Assembly (NCBI RefSeq): GCF_016086655.4
Contig: NC_052143.2
Coordinates: 26,985,886-27,049,885, forward strand
Direction of reading: 5' to 3'
From: Lepeophtheirus salmonis
Lineage: Eukaryota; Arthropoda; Copepoda; Siphonostomatoida; Caligidae
Length of the DNA stretch: 64,000 nt
Shown here: piece after piece, positions 24,594 through 35,699 of the stretch
Position numbering within the stretch: position 1 is the first letter of the stretch
Layout: each line of letters opens with the position of its first letter
Program-made: the position numbers and the translations under genes
The notes under the pieces: generated by a model
Seen by the model: only the letters and a program-made list of their open reading frames with translations
Told to the model about the DNA's origin: nothing
The model's database searches: none

Positions 24594-25420
24594 TACTAGC
24601 TAAAGATTACCCAGCGTTGCTCGGGCTAAGGAAGGAGAGAGAAATCACATTGAAAATGGTCAAATTAATTCAGAAAATTAAAAAAATATTCAGAAATTAC
24701 TTCTATATACTAAAAAATATGTACTATGAATGTTTCATTGTTGTCGAAAAAGATCCCAGTAATTGTAATTCTTTTGGATTTTTTACACTATATCAATTCG
24801 GTTAAGCATCGCAACTCCCCTAATAATATTCTTATTATTGCCTCTTGTAACCTTAGTAGTACTATTATGAAGTAATAAACTTCAAATAATATACAAACAT
24901 ATATGCATCTACAAAATTCTAGATAGGAAGTAAATATTTTTGAAAAATAATTCAGAAAATGACAGATATTTCACTTAAACATAATTTTTATTTGGCAAAT
25001 TTATATGCAAACGAATATCCTGAGAAATTTCAACCAACTTTATTCCATTTACTAATCCCATATTTCAGGGGAAGTTTGCATTTTTTTTTTTTTTGCACTT
25101 GAAATAAAACTTTTTTGACTTTGAATAAATTTAGAAAACGTAGTTATCCGTATAGTTGCTTTCGAAACGCCAATCACTTATTGATAAATAACTCAACCCC
25201 CTATCTAGTCTCCTGGAGCTGCGAAAACGGTTTTCGGGTTTTGGGTATAGCATAATCCCCCTTATATGACCTCCCCAAAAATCGACACCCCCGTTTTAGC
25301 CTGTCCCAGCTAAAAAGAGGGACCTATTTTTCAGCCTCCTGTGTTAAATGGTGTGGGAACGTATAAAGGACATCTACACACAAGAAACATAATATCTTTT
25401 TTATATATAGATTGAAGAAA
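24594..25420. repeat. probable dispersed repeat starting at CCCAGCGTTGCTCGGG
   Basis: Starts with ATTACCCAGCGTTGCTCGGG and ends in the AT-rich tail TTTTTTATATATAGAT near 25410. A G/C-richer block at 25190-25370 (AAAACGGTTTTCGGGTTTTG, CCTGTCCCAGCTAAAAAG) lies inside. From memory, GCGTTGCTCGGG starts with TATATATAGAT tails recur in invertebrate interspersed repeats, but I cannot name the class. A second copy is not seen in this window. Confidence 0.4.
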
Positions 25421-25610
25421 TTAAAAATATTTTTTTCCTCAGGAATTTCGTGCAATCCTTCATCCTCAAATTGGGCCCCAAAGACATGCCTCTTGAAACA
25501 TAAAAATATTGAAAATTGCTTTCCCTTAACTTTATACTGATTATACCATCAAATTTAAGCTCCTCAGCCCCGAAAATATGTAACTTGATACCAAAATCAT
25601 ACTTCTATCA

Positions 25611-27451
25611 TAGTTAATAATATTGTAGAGAAAAACGCGTGCAAGGAGGAGGGGAAAAAATACATATGGTATCATTGTTTAAAATACTGATGTGATTATC
25701 ATCTGCCTGCTTTATTATGATTTTTGAGGGTATAACAAAAGTATTTATTAGCAAAATGTTTAATGAAGATGTACTATGTATAATTGACTTCGACGTTTTT
25801 TATCCGTTACAGTAGATTTGAAAACGTCACACTCCATGAAATTGTAATTCATTATGAACCTTATTCTCAGAATAATAGCTAATGAAACGACAAAGTAGAG
25901 TATTTGAAATATATTTGAAGCTCAAAGTTTAAAAAAGAAGGCTTTAATTAAATATAATCTACATACTAAAAAATAAACCATTAAACATTTAAGTTAAATA
26001 TACAAAATTAAACAATTAAAATCATATAACTATTAATAATAATAAATTATTAATACAGAATATTGAAATAATAGATTGATCCAGATAATTTTTTCTTGTT
26101 CTAACATCGGAATTCAGTTAAATATGTCTTAACTTTAGGTTGCAATACACAAGCGAGACGTAGAGTTTAATCAAAAAGATAATCACCCCTCTTCTTCATG
26201 TGGAAGTTGCTATATACAATTGTGCACAGGATAGATATATCTCTACCGATGAGATCTAACTAATTATTAATTATGTAGTAATGTCCGGCGATATTACTCC
26301 CTATTAAGAGTATCAAAAAAGATTTCCCCCCGTTATTTAGGTATGCTTATATAACAACATACTATTATCATGATGGATATACACAATTGTTAATTATAAT
26401 GCAACACCCAATGTAACTACCCTCGTTGTTGTGACCATTTAAACAGTTGTTTTTGCCTTTTATGAGTTTTCTGAACACCACTTCTTGGAGCCCATCAACC
26501 ATAGCTAAGCCTTTAGTGATAAAAAAGTAATATTTATTGACTATGTAATATTGGAAAACCTAATTATCATACCCAAGTCTTAAAGCGAAGTAAGTAGTCT
26601 CAGACAAACTAGTTGCAAACCATCCAAAGCTACTACCCCCGTTGTTGTGACCATTTAAGCAGTTGTTTTTGCCCTTTACTGAGTTGTGTATCATAATTCT
26701 TGATATGTTTACCTAAAATAGAATCATATTTTATGGTTAGATTTAAAATAAAAAAATTGAATACTTACTGTGAGATAGTACAAAATTCAGAGTTCCATTT
26801 CGATATTCGTAAATACTTTTTACTGATAACTTGATCATCATTTGGTGTGGATGACTCAAAACATTTTTATATGTATTTCTATATATGACATCAGTACCAA
26901 CATCCTCCATTAATTTAATGATGGTTCCTCGGGAACCATATGTTTACCCTTGTATTTCTCCATAAATTTTTTGAACGTAGATGATTAGCAATGGATAAGG
27001 TTATATTACATGCAATAAGCATCGTTGTGAGATCAAAGTTAAAGTCTGACTTGATGTATTTATCGTCAAATTGATTTTATAGATGAATATCCATACTCTT
27101 GTTATGAGATGAGGATAATGAGTGGCGTGTAACTCTAGACAGGGGACTAAAGGCACATTTATATCGACAAATCCGACAAACCATCTGTTTCTCATCCGGT
27201 AAGTATTTTCCAAATTCCTAGGCCTCCATTTTCATAAATCCAGACAGAAGGCGACGTCATTTTGGGGATTTTATTCAGTTCTCTATCGACTATCACCATC
27301 TAATATTATATTAATATTGAATAATAAAGGCGGGAATGATAACGTTCATGATTGATAGAGGAAGATGTATATTATTTAATCAATGATGCCATAAGTAATT
27401 CTTCTTTTCTCCTCGAACGCTTTTCTATTCTTACCAAAATTATCACCCTTA
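25611..27451 (-). mobile_element. hAT/CGGBP1-like DNA transposon relic, copy B (inverted)
   Basis: This is the reverse complement of the element at 6789-8689, collinear along its whole length with a few indels (for example near 26300-26360). The zinc-finger frame (start at about 27229) has TAG at its fourth codon but keeps CGA where copy A has TGA, so CRICRYKCAFSP is readable. Both internal 45 bp duplicates are present (about 26400-26460 and 26630-26680). ATCATA flanks both ends (about 25606 and 27452), a possible but imperfect target duplication. The two copies are about 17 kb apart in opposite orientation. Confidence 0.85.
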
Positions 27452-27734
27452 ATCATAAGTATGACCTCTAAAATCAGTGTTTAAAGTTTTTCAATATATG
27501 AACGTCACCTAGTGGTAAATATTTTAAAAAGGGCCATAGTTTGCTAACCAGTTGGCCGATTTTAAAATTATTTTTTTGGAAGAGTAAGTTTAATTGCATA
27601 CCTGCTATTTTTAAATATTTTTTTTCACAGAATTCAACCATGGGTATGTTCCATTTTATTGAAATATAATGGAAATACCCATATGGGTATAAAATGTAAC
27701 GAATGCCCATGAATTATGAAAAGTAGTTCTGAAA

Positions 27735-27915
27735 AGTTATCTTGTTGGACTTTTAGTAGAATCGAGGATCGGCATCGTAGTAATTCGTGTCTCCATCAAT
27801 GCTAGATACGGGTTGGGGTGTGTGTTTATTTCCTTCCTCTCATGGCTGATTTAATAAAATGTCATGACAGATACGCCGTTCTCCTCCAAGACATTCTTCA
27901 AACCGTCTAGGTGGC
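27735..27915 (+). repeat. dispersed repeat family R, partial copy
   Basis: Carries CTTGTTGGACTTTTAGTAGA, ATCGAGGATCGGCATCG, GTGTTTATTTCCTTCCTCTC and CATGGCTG followed by GTCATGACAG: the second half of the family unit. Confidence 0.6.
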
Positions 27916-28634
27916 CCTGTTCATTTTTATTTCTTCTTTTTTTTTAGCATACAGGTAAATAGTATTATTTTTATCTATACCCATAAATATGATTAATCAT
28001 GTAAATTGTGGAAGTTGACTTTGCTCAATTTAAAAAAATTGAAATATGTGGTTGTGATCGCCTTGCAAAATTGAGTGTGGTCTTAAATGACCTAAATATT
28101 ATTTGAGGGCAAGTGAGTCTCCATAAGAGTATTTAAGTGACAGCGTTCAATACCACTGTTATTATATAAATAAGGGACTTAGTACATTATACATACAAAC
28201 GAATAACTTGATAATTAATCATGCTTAAATTGTTATTCCTCCATATCGGAATGTTTCCAGAAAGGTGTAACAAACCCAATTTTCTCTCCGACTATTATTG
28301 GTGCTCCATTTGAGGCACTGGTGTTAGAATATGCTTTCTTTTGGGGGGTTCATTTTTTAATGGTGACATTATCAGGAGAGCAGGGCTGTGACAAGGATAT
28401 TTCTTTGGAGAAGTGGGAGTTGGGCTTCTTTCAGAACTTTGATTGAATATTTTAGTTTTTTATAAGAATACCAGATTTGACGAATAACTTTTTAAATAAA
28501 TAAAAAAATCCCCAATCAATTATCTAAAAAAAAATTATACAATAAAAAAATAATTCTTGTGATAGCTGAAAAAATCCTCAATAGTGGGGACAATGGCCCC
28601 TATGGCTCTGGCACAACTAATCTGAGGTGTCTAA

Positions 28635-29090
28635 AATATATGTTTGTGTCCACAGTTATTCCACAACTACCGGAACGACCGCTGGATTGCAGAAACAAAA
28701 GAAGAGGTCCAAGATGTTTACCAAACCACATATCCGCCCTAAACAATGGTCTTAATCTATGTAGCCTCTGATGGAATGAATATGCCTCCATTCTTTTTCA
28801 AGGCTGGACAGAAAATCGGCCAGGAGGCCAGCTATGCCTTATGAGGTACTTAGGTACACCATCTTGTCATAGCTATAGACCAACTACCTGGAGAGTGACT
28901 ACGTGTGGACTCAGGACGGCATAGCTCTCACACGTCCGCCAAGTCCTAAAAGTTATGCAAACATAACATGGCTCGATTCTGGTCCAAAGAGATATGGACC
29001 CCTTCCTCACCATATTTGAACTCATTGAACGTTTCTATATGGGACACACCGATGAGTTTGGATTTATTATATTTAGAGATCTTGGTTCCG
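28635..29090 (+). pseudogene. DD37D mariner transposase pseudogene (middle and C-terminal parts)
   Basis: Across several frames the order is RNDRWIAETKEEVQDVYQTT, VASDGMNMPPFFFKAGQKIG, TNYLESDYVWTQDG with the second catalytic Asp (about 28910), SHTSAKS, and MARFWSKEIWTPSSPYLN. The third-Asp motif reads PYLNSLNVSIW where SPDxNPxDxxxW is usual, so that Asp is lost. At least three in-frame stops and several frameshifts are present. Its wording differs from the relic at 17746, so it belongs to another subfamily. Confidence 0.8.
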
Positions 29091-30480
29091 AATCTGCAGC
29101 CATTTTAAAATTTGGAACTCCAAATCATAGATAATATACCTATTATTTGTGTTCTAAACCGACTCCTTGAGTAAATAACTCATCAGTCCTAATATTACTT
29201 CATGCGAATTAGATGTACTTATAATCATAACTGCTTCTCAACACATATTGTTTATTATTTTATAGAGGGTGTGGCAACATATTTTCCTTTTTATAATGCT
29301 TGATAATCACTAATCAGGCTTTAGAAGTAATAGAGACTGACGTGGTTTCATTTTAGAGGACTGAGTCTAAGGTTTTTAGTCAGTCGCTATCATGTGTTGG
29401 AGTGTTGAGGACTTGCGTTTGCCTGCGAAAATAAGTATCCGAAATTGCTTTGACAGAATATTTTATAAAATTAAACTAATTGCAATTTAGATCAAGAGAT
29501 TTATTAATGAGATTTATGAAATTCAGTTAATTACTTCATTTTCTTATATATAAAAAAAAATCCCTATCGACTTTCATAATTTGAAATTTGTTTAAATTAT
29601 TACTCCTCTGGTAATTAGGTTAAAGATCTCAAGTTGGTGATATCAGATCCTGTGTCATGCAAAAATTCTAAATTGGTGTGGCTTGTCTAAATCGGGTGAT
29701 TTAAATTGGATTTATTAGGGAAAAACCAAAAAAAAAAATAAAGACCTTTGGAGAATCACCAAAAACTAATCATCCACAACTATAAAATAAGATATGTTGT
29801 CAATTAAATTCCGTATCTTTTTCTATAAAATATATTATCTCTTTAAATACCTCTCAATTACATAATATGATTATCAAAAATGTGTGAGACAAAACTTTAA
29901 ATGTCGGAGTGTCCGCAGGTTAAAATATATACATTTTTTTTTTTTTTTTTTTTGGGGGGCTTGGTTTTTTTGAAATTTTTGCTCCACTCCACTTTTTATA
30001 CGCGATTCAGATGGCAAGTAAATAATTCCAGATTATCTTATTTGATTATATAAAGCTGGGCTTATATTATACCAAAGTATTGAAATTCCAAAAGAAACTT
30101 ACATAGTGAAGTTGAAGTTGTTCTATGATAAAGCTGATATGATTTTTCGAATTAATGTCTTGATAATATACTGCTTCTTCCAATATCTCAATGGCATACT
30201 TTATGCTTGAAGCTAGTTTCATTCCGTTTATTTTTAAATATGCTAAGTTGTTATTGATATCAGAATAACGGCTCAGACTCTTTGATGAACATATATGATT
30301 CACTTCGACAATAGGTATAGAAAGTACTTATAAAAAAAAATTGAGAAAGAGAGGCCATTATTCACTTTTAAACCTAACAAAATGATCCTGGTATGATAGG
30401 GCGAAAAATATGACGAAGTCTTCATTTATATTACATTAATGCCTTGCCTTTGGTTAAGCACAATTTATCCAGGTTTTTTT
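29091..30480. other. AT-rich intergenic DNA with a long T-run
   Basis: An uninterrupted T-run of about 20 followed by a G-run lies at 29934-29960, and no gene is recognised. The minus-strand frame at 30067-30303 has no domain or splice support that I can point to. Confidence 0.5.
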
Positions 30481-30488
30481 TTGTATAT

Positions 30489-30554
30489 TCGTGATTTTTT
30501 TTATCTCATCTTCTTAAAATCTCGTGATTTTTTTTATCTCATCTTCTTAAAATC
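30489..30554. repeat. 2 x 33 bp perfect tandem repeat
   Basis: Two adjacent copies of a 33 bp unit beginning TCGTGATTTTTTTTATCTC and ending CTTCTTAAAATC. A recent slippage or duplication event, with no function evident. Confidence 0.85.
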
Positions 30555-30699
30555 AACGTACAATTTAAGAATTAAGACGAAGTCTATCTTGCTCAAATCT
30601 GAAAAAATAACAATGCACTTTAAAATGTTAATATGCATTTTCTAAAGTAGAACCTTTCAGTAGAAGTAATACTAGTATAAAATCCTTATTCATTAATTT

Positions 30700-30958
30700 A
30701 TATTGTTTTACTCTACAAAAGACAACGAAACAAATAATCTTCATGTTAAATTACAGAGAAGGTTGATTGTTCACATAAATAAATTATTGTCTTTCATGAG
30801 TCTAGAATTCCGGGGAAAAGTGTACAAGGAATTATGCCGCATATGGTATAGTGTTAGCTTTATTTTAGATGTCAAAAAGTATTTACAGGTCTCGATTGTT
30901 TTTTCGTGGTGAAGAGGTCCAAATGGCTCTTTGTGGTTAAAAGGTTGACAACCCCTGG
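30700..30958 (+). mobile_element. hAT-type element 3' remnant
   Basis: The sequence at 30917-30958 reads GGTCCAAATGGCTCTTTG, a short spacer, then GGTTGACAACCCCTGG. On the other strand this begins CCAGGGGTTGTCAACC, the usual style of terminal repeat of Charlie/ZBED-like hAT elements. The 70-codon frame upstream (30703-30912) could be a degraded tail of the transposase, but I cannot match it. The left end was not found. Confidence 0.45.
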
Positions 30959-31565
30959 ATTAGACCAATAGAAAATGTATCCGCATTAAAATCTATATTA
31001 AGATTTATTAGCTCATTATGGAATAAGCAGGAAATAATAATTAGGGACCGGATATAACCAAAATTGTTTTTTTTATGTCTTAGAAAAGCTAACACGAACA
31101 CTTTTAAATCCATTTATCAACATTTCACAAATTTTTAAATTATAAACGGATATGTGTGCATTTTGAAAATAAGTTTGTTTGTATCCTGTAGCCTGAGCTT
31201 CACCCCAACAGTGGTACAAAAAATAATATTTATTTACCAAAAAAACACGAAAAGTATTCATTTTTTAGATCCTATTTTCTAGTTTTTCCCTTGAGAGTCC
31301 CATCATACACAAGTTAACAAAATTGATCTTATTCATAGTAACATTTTCAAACACGAAGTTTTATTGAATTAATCTAATACGTCAATATGTACAGTACACA
31401 AGATTAGAAATATTGTAAATTTATAATCAGAAATAAATATTAAAGGAAGGGTGTTTCTTTAAGGGGTAGATACCATAAATAAAAAAGTTGCGTGAATAAA
31501 AAAAAATTTTATACACAGATCAGTTATAAGGATAAAGTATAAAACACGAAGGAGTCCTATTACCC
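30959..31565. other. intergenic / Aph-1 3' flank
   Basis: Contains the likely 3' untranslated region of the minus-strand Aph-1 gene. A minus-strand AATAAA at 31365-31360, about 200 nt after the stop codon, is a candidate poly(A) signal. Nothing else is recognised. Confidence 0.4.
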
Positions 31566-32444
31566 CTATCTTACAAAGACATTAGTTGAGCTATCTCCAT
31601 TTCTAAGAGCAAAGCAAGCTTTAAGACTGTTGACAGATCCTCCTGCGATGAAAAATGCCATGGCAATCGATGACGTTAGAATTAAGTACGTCGTGATCAA
31701 AGTAAGCGCGTAGAGTTGTGATTGGTTTAGAAGTGACTATAAAAAAAGAATGATAAATAATAAATAACCAAATATTTTCAAAAAACACTCACTATTCCGG
31801 ATAAAGCATAATGCATGGCCCAAACAGTAACGAGCCGTAAGTACTTCTTTTCTTCACACGCACTAAATGCAATAACTCCCCATGCTGTATGACACAAAAC
31901 AATGGCTAAGGAGAACAATGCACTAAAGATAAAGAAATGCCTTGACACTCCAAAGTCTCCTCCTTTTATTCCAAGTGTTCCAGGTCCTAATGAGTCGGCG
32001 AGAACATTTACGAGCCCAAAGAGCCCTGATGAGATACCAAAACCAAATCCAAGCACATAGGCTAAAATGTGGGGTTTATCCCCAAAAATAGGATCGTTTT
32101 CTGTTAGCTTTGACATAAAGGAGCGAGCTACAAATGGTAAATGAATTAGAAAAATATGACTTTGAAGGATTGTTTGTAATACCTTTAAATAGAAGTAAAT
32201 AAAGAAGGATCCTAAATATTTCTTGGAATGCGACAGAGAATACAAGACCAAAGACAGGCTCATGGCGAAGTGGAACCACAGCGAACCACCACAAGGAGCT
32301 GATGAGTAAGGAAATGAGCCAAAAGAAGGAGCTCAGAACTAAGAGGATAATTCGAACCGGATCTGGGGCGATTGTAAAAATAAACATTGCCGAAGGAGCC
32401 CCAAAAGCAGTTAAAAAAGTACCCCAAAAAGTCCATGCCGTCAT
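31566..32444 (-). CDS. aph-1: gamma-secretase subunit Aph-1 (complete, 3 exons)
   Basis: Scaffold subunit of gamma-secretase, the membrane protease (with presenilin, nicastrin and Pen-2) that cleaves Notch and other type I proteins. Exons, all minus: 32444-32183, 32127-31793 and 31736-31566. The 55 and 56 bp introns have GT-AG borders and phases fit, giving 255 aa, close to the family size. It starts MTAWTFWGTFLTAFG at the first ATG of the frame, with A at -3. Seven hydrophobic segments are visible. The family GxxxGxxxG motif in TM4 is present (G114, G118, G122 in GFGFGISSG), followed by VNVLADSLGPG. The two conserved intramembrane histidines appear as H167 (VLCHTAWG) and H193 (AMHYALSG). TM7 is in exon 3, and TAG is at 31568-31566. 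No lesions. PSMB1 lies divergently, 2.3 kb away. Confidence 0.96.
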
Positions 32445-34074
32445 TTTGACGACTTGGAGTGATCTATCCACTATACAAAAAGGTAAAGACTCCTTTCCTC
32501 CCACTTGATAAGCCAAAAGGGAGTACAATGTAGAAATAATTTATTCATCTCTCAGCTTAATACTCTCACTATTATAAACAAAAATAAACAAACACTCATT
32601 CAGGGCTACCATATACACTTTTCAATAATAAAATAACTGCCATGTATATATTGTTTTTAAGTAAGATCGGCATTGTTGATGTCGGCCAATTTAGCGCTCT
32701 TAACAGTCAAGTTTTATAACAATGAGAAACCCTTTCTCATTAATATTAACGAAAATATTCCTTGTCAAAATGGGATCTACAAAAAAAAGGGGGCTTAAAC
32801 CCTACTACTTATCAAAATTTTATCACTCTATTATCTAGTTTTATTAATAGCTGACCCTAATATCTATTAAAAATATGATATTGCATCAGTATAGAATCGA
32901 ATTTTCATATTCTATGTAGATAAATTATTATTATGGAAAGAGGAAGATAATTTTCTCTAATTCTCCTACTTTTCTCGTAACTAATATATAATCAAACAAA
33001 ATAAATTGTAGAAATGTAGCCATTTTTACGGACTTTCAATACATAATACTTTGATTTCATTCAAATACCAGTGTTTATCATTTGCATCAAGTAATATTGA
33101 GTGTAGTTGAATGCTAATGTCCTTTTAGTTTTTATTCTAAAATCTATTTGATGTAGTTTTACCAAGATTTATTGAAAATTTGTCCATTTATGTATAAAAA
33201 TATCAACTTTGTGCCCCCAAGCGTCTTCTTTAATTTTAATGGCGTCTTCTTTAATTATGATGCAACATACGACGTCAGTGAAATCGCTCTTTTAACTTCT
33301 TATTTAATTATTACAACAGTCATTTTTGATTATCAATTAATTATTAATATTTATTTGGTTTTTAATAGGAATAAAACTTGTGAATACTCAAACTTTATTA
33401 TGTTCCACATAATACTTAAAAGTTATAACTTAGCTATAAGCCCCATTAACTTATATTGAACATCTAATAATAATTCATTCGTTGCTATATACCTACTTAA
33501 AGTACTGTAAATTCTTTATTTCATTTTTTTTATTCAAACTTGTTCGATTTCGCATAAAATGTGTATGTTGTATAATACATACAAATTTGCAAAAAACACT
33601 ACACAGACTATTAATACATGAAATATAGATTTTAAACAGGTCATTATTATTATAGCAAATTCTTCTACATTAGATCCCCATCTCATTTTTGATTGTCTAA
33701 TTTACATGCAAAATTACCAATTAATATAAAAGAAATAAATATTATATACCTACATGTATAAATAATGAAAGATTCTAAACATGAATTTCAAATGTGTTAT
33801 AGAATACTTATCAAATCAGTAATTTTTATCAAAAGCGTAAAAATTACAGCATTAATACATGCCTATATCAAACATTTAATAGAATTGTAATCATTATTCA
33901 TTATCTTCATCAATCTACTTGTACACAGCACATACATCATGGAGTATTATATACAGTGCACCAGGTTACTTTTTATTATACATAAATACATACAAACTTT
34001 GCTTACAATATCAGCTATTTTGCATTGTTAATTTTTTTTCGTTTGGTGTACTCCACGATTTTTTACTAACGTGT
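32445..34074. other. intergenic region between the divergent Aph-1 and PSMB1 genes
   Basis: AT-rich; presumably holds the Aph-1 promoter at its left edge. A 22 bp unit (GCGTCTTCTTTAATTTTAAT type) is duplicated at about 33220-33263. The frame at 33172-33459 is low-complexity and unsupported. Confidence 0.45.
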
Positions 34075-34083
34075 GACAGAGCA

Positions 34084-34218
34084 TTAAAAAGGTTGACTGT
34101 GAAATTTGACGAGTCTACCTGGAGTAAAACACAAGTTCAATTTTGGTATGATTGCTTGAAACAAGGCTGAGAAGATGTTAATGATGATGCTCGCTCTTTT
34201 CTCCCCAGCACGTCGTAA
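34084..34218 (+). pseudogene. mariner transposase N-terminal fragment
   Basis: The frame reads LTVKFDESTWSKTQVQFWYD, then CLKQG, a TGA, EDVNDDARS and PSTS. It matches the mariner N-terminal DNA-binding region (usual pattern F-G-E-x-T-x-S-x-T-Q-V-x-x-W-Y-x-x-F-x-x-G-R-E-D-V-x-D-D-x-R-x-G-R-P-S-T-S). The TGA sits where Arg (CGA) is expected, a typical CpG-decay change. No catalytic part follows. This wording belongs to a mariner lineage distinct from the DD37D relics elsewhere in the window. Confidence 0.75.
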
Positions 34219-34705
34219 ATATTTACAAAAATTGGCACCTCTACTATAAGCCGTCCTTTGAATAATATATTCAACTCAAGGGGGAGGGCACGGCTATTTA
34301 TTAAAATAAAATGAAATGGCTTAATAGTTATTGATAAGTTTTTGACTTATTCTACATGAAACCATATAATTGAATTAAATAATTCGAAAAACGTATTAAT
34401 AATGTAGAATGTATATCTACGCATAGATAGTAGCATCCAATAATTTTTTATCACATTATTAATTATTTTATATATAAACCATGTTCCTTTCCCTTTTGAC
34501 AGTTGAGGCTGCGAGTAAATAGCCCAGATGGCCGTGCTGTGATTACATATAATAACTAATAAGTCATAGGAATGAGCACAGAAAAGAATAGTAGGATAAA
34601 TGTGTGACGTCATCGCCTGCTCTATTTTCTCAAGTCATCCTCGTCTTTTATAATTTACGAAGCTTAAGTTTTATCACCGGTTTGAGACCACTGAATTGCA
34701 TCAAG

Positions 34706-35422
34706 ATGAAATTATTGGGAATAGAAGGTGTGGGAAGGAAAGCTGAGCTCTCCGACTATTCCATGAATCCGCATCAGGTGTCCTTTCAGCCCTATCAAGA
34801 CAACGGAGGCACAACAATTGGGATTGCAGGGAAGGATTTCGTGGTGATCGCCTCTGATACTCGCCTCTGTAACTCCTATGATATTTTGTCTCGAGATGTC
34901 CCTAAAGTCTTCGATTTGGGTGGAAATAGTGTTCTTGGAGCTTCTGGTTGCTGGTGTGACGTATTGACGTTCGTTCGTGTGGCGGAGTCTCGAATCAAGA
35001 ACTATAATTACACTCATGGCAAAGAGATGAGCACTTCAGCTCTGGCTCAAATGCTCAGCATCACTCTCTATCGCAAAAGGTTCTTTCCCTATTATATCCA
35101 CAATGTTCTTGCCGGCTTGGATGATGAAGGACGTGGAGCTATTTTCACCTATGATCCCGTAGGTCACTGTGAAAAAGTCAAGATCTCTTGTGGGGGTGCA
35201 TCCATGGAAATGATTCAACCCATTCTTGATAATGTCATTGAGAAAAAAAATATGACGAATGCAGAACTCGTTGACCTTTCCATTGATGAAACTGTTAACA
35301 TTGTCCATGATTGCTTTATCTCCGCAGCGGAAAGACAGATTCAAACTGGGGATGGGGTTGTATTTAAGATCATCACAAAGGATGGGATTGAGACGAAGCG
35401 TGTGGGACTTAGGCGGGATTGA
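34706..35422 (+). CDS. PSMB1: proteasome subunit beta type-1 (beta-6)
   Basis: A structural beta subunit of the 20S proteasome core, acting in the cytosol and nucleus in ubiquitin-dependent proteolysis. The single exon encodes 238 aa, near the roughly 240 aa of animal PSMB1. ATG at 34706 is the first Met of the frame, with A at -3. An N-terminal leader of about 30 residues precedes FQPYQDNGGTTIGIAG, the start of the conserved core (FSPYxxNGGTxxAIAG in other animals). Then come ASDTRLCNSYDI, DVPKVFDL, RRFFPYY-like RKRFFPYYIHNVLAGLDDEG, TYDPVG, the CGGASM region, LDNVIEKKN and FISAAERQIQTGD. It ends VGLRRD then TGA. Beta-6 is a non-catalytic subunit, so lack of a processed N-terminal catalytic Thr is expected. 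No lesions. Confidence 0.97.
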   Translation: MKLLGIEGVGRKAELSDYSMNPHQVSFQPYQDNGGTTIGIAGKDFVVIASDTRLCNSYDILSRDVPKVFDLGGNSVLGASGCWCDVLTFVRVAESRIKNYNYTHGKEMSTSALAQMLSITLYRKRFFPYYIHNVLAGLDDEGRGAIFTYDPVGHCEKVKISCGGASMEMIQPILDNVIEKKNMTNAELVDLSIDETVNIVHDCFISAAERQIQTGDGVVFKIITKDGIETKRVGLRRD

Positions 35423-35476
35423 TTAATAGGATTTCAAGTCTCTATACTTTATACTATAAAATGTAAAAATTTTGAA

Positions 35477-35482
35477 AATAAA
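35477..35482 (+). terminator. poly(A) signal of PSMB1
   Basis: AATAAA 55 nt after the PSMB1 stop codon, followed by a T-rich tract. A canonical position for a short 3' untranslated region. Confidence 0.7.
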
Positions 35483-35699
35483 TTTCTTTTTGTTTTACCC
35501 TCGTATTTCGATGTATAAAATTGTATTCTTGATGTTATGTTTTCAAAGCACGATATCACATGGGTACATCCACGGATATTATTGACATATCTTGCTATGA
35601 TTAGCGCCTGTGCATATTTTCTAAAAAGCGAGTTTTGAATGCCAAATTGTCGCAACTCAAATAATAAAAATATAAGTGTGATTGCCTATATGTCATTCT

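Noticed and set aside
32445..32528. Longer Aph-1 N-terminus up to 32528
   Set aside because: It would start at TTG. The family N-terminus (M-T-x-x-x-F-x-G) coincides with the first ATG at 32444.
33172..33459. 95-codon hydrophobic frame between Aph-1 and PSMB1
   Set aside because: Translation of T-rich DNA, with no start or splice context and no family match.
34604..34705. Longer PSMB1 N-terminus beginning at 34604
   Set aside because: The upstream extension opens with GTG, not ATG. The first ATG of the frame is at 34706 and gives the normal family length.
34712..35344. Minus-strand frames of about 100 codons across PSMB1
   Set aside because: Antisense to a well-supported gene and without recognisable domains.
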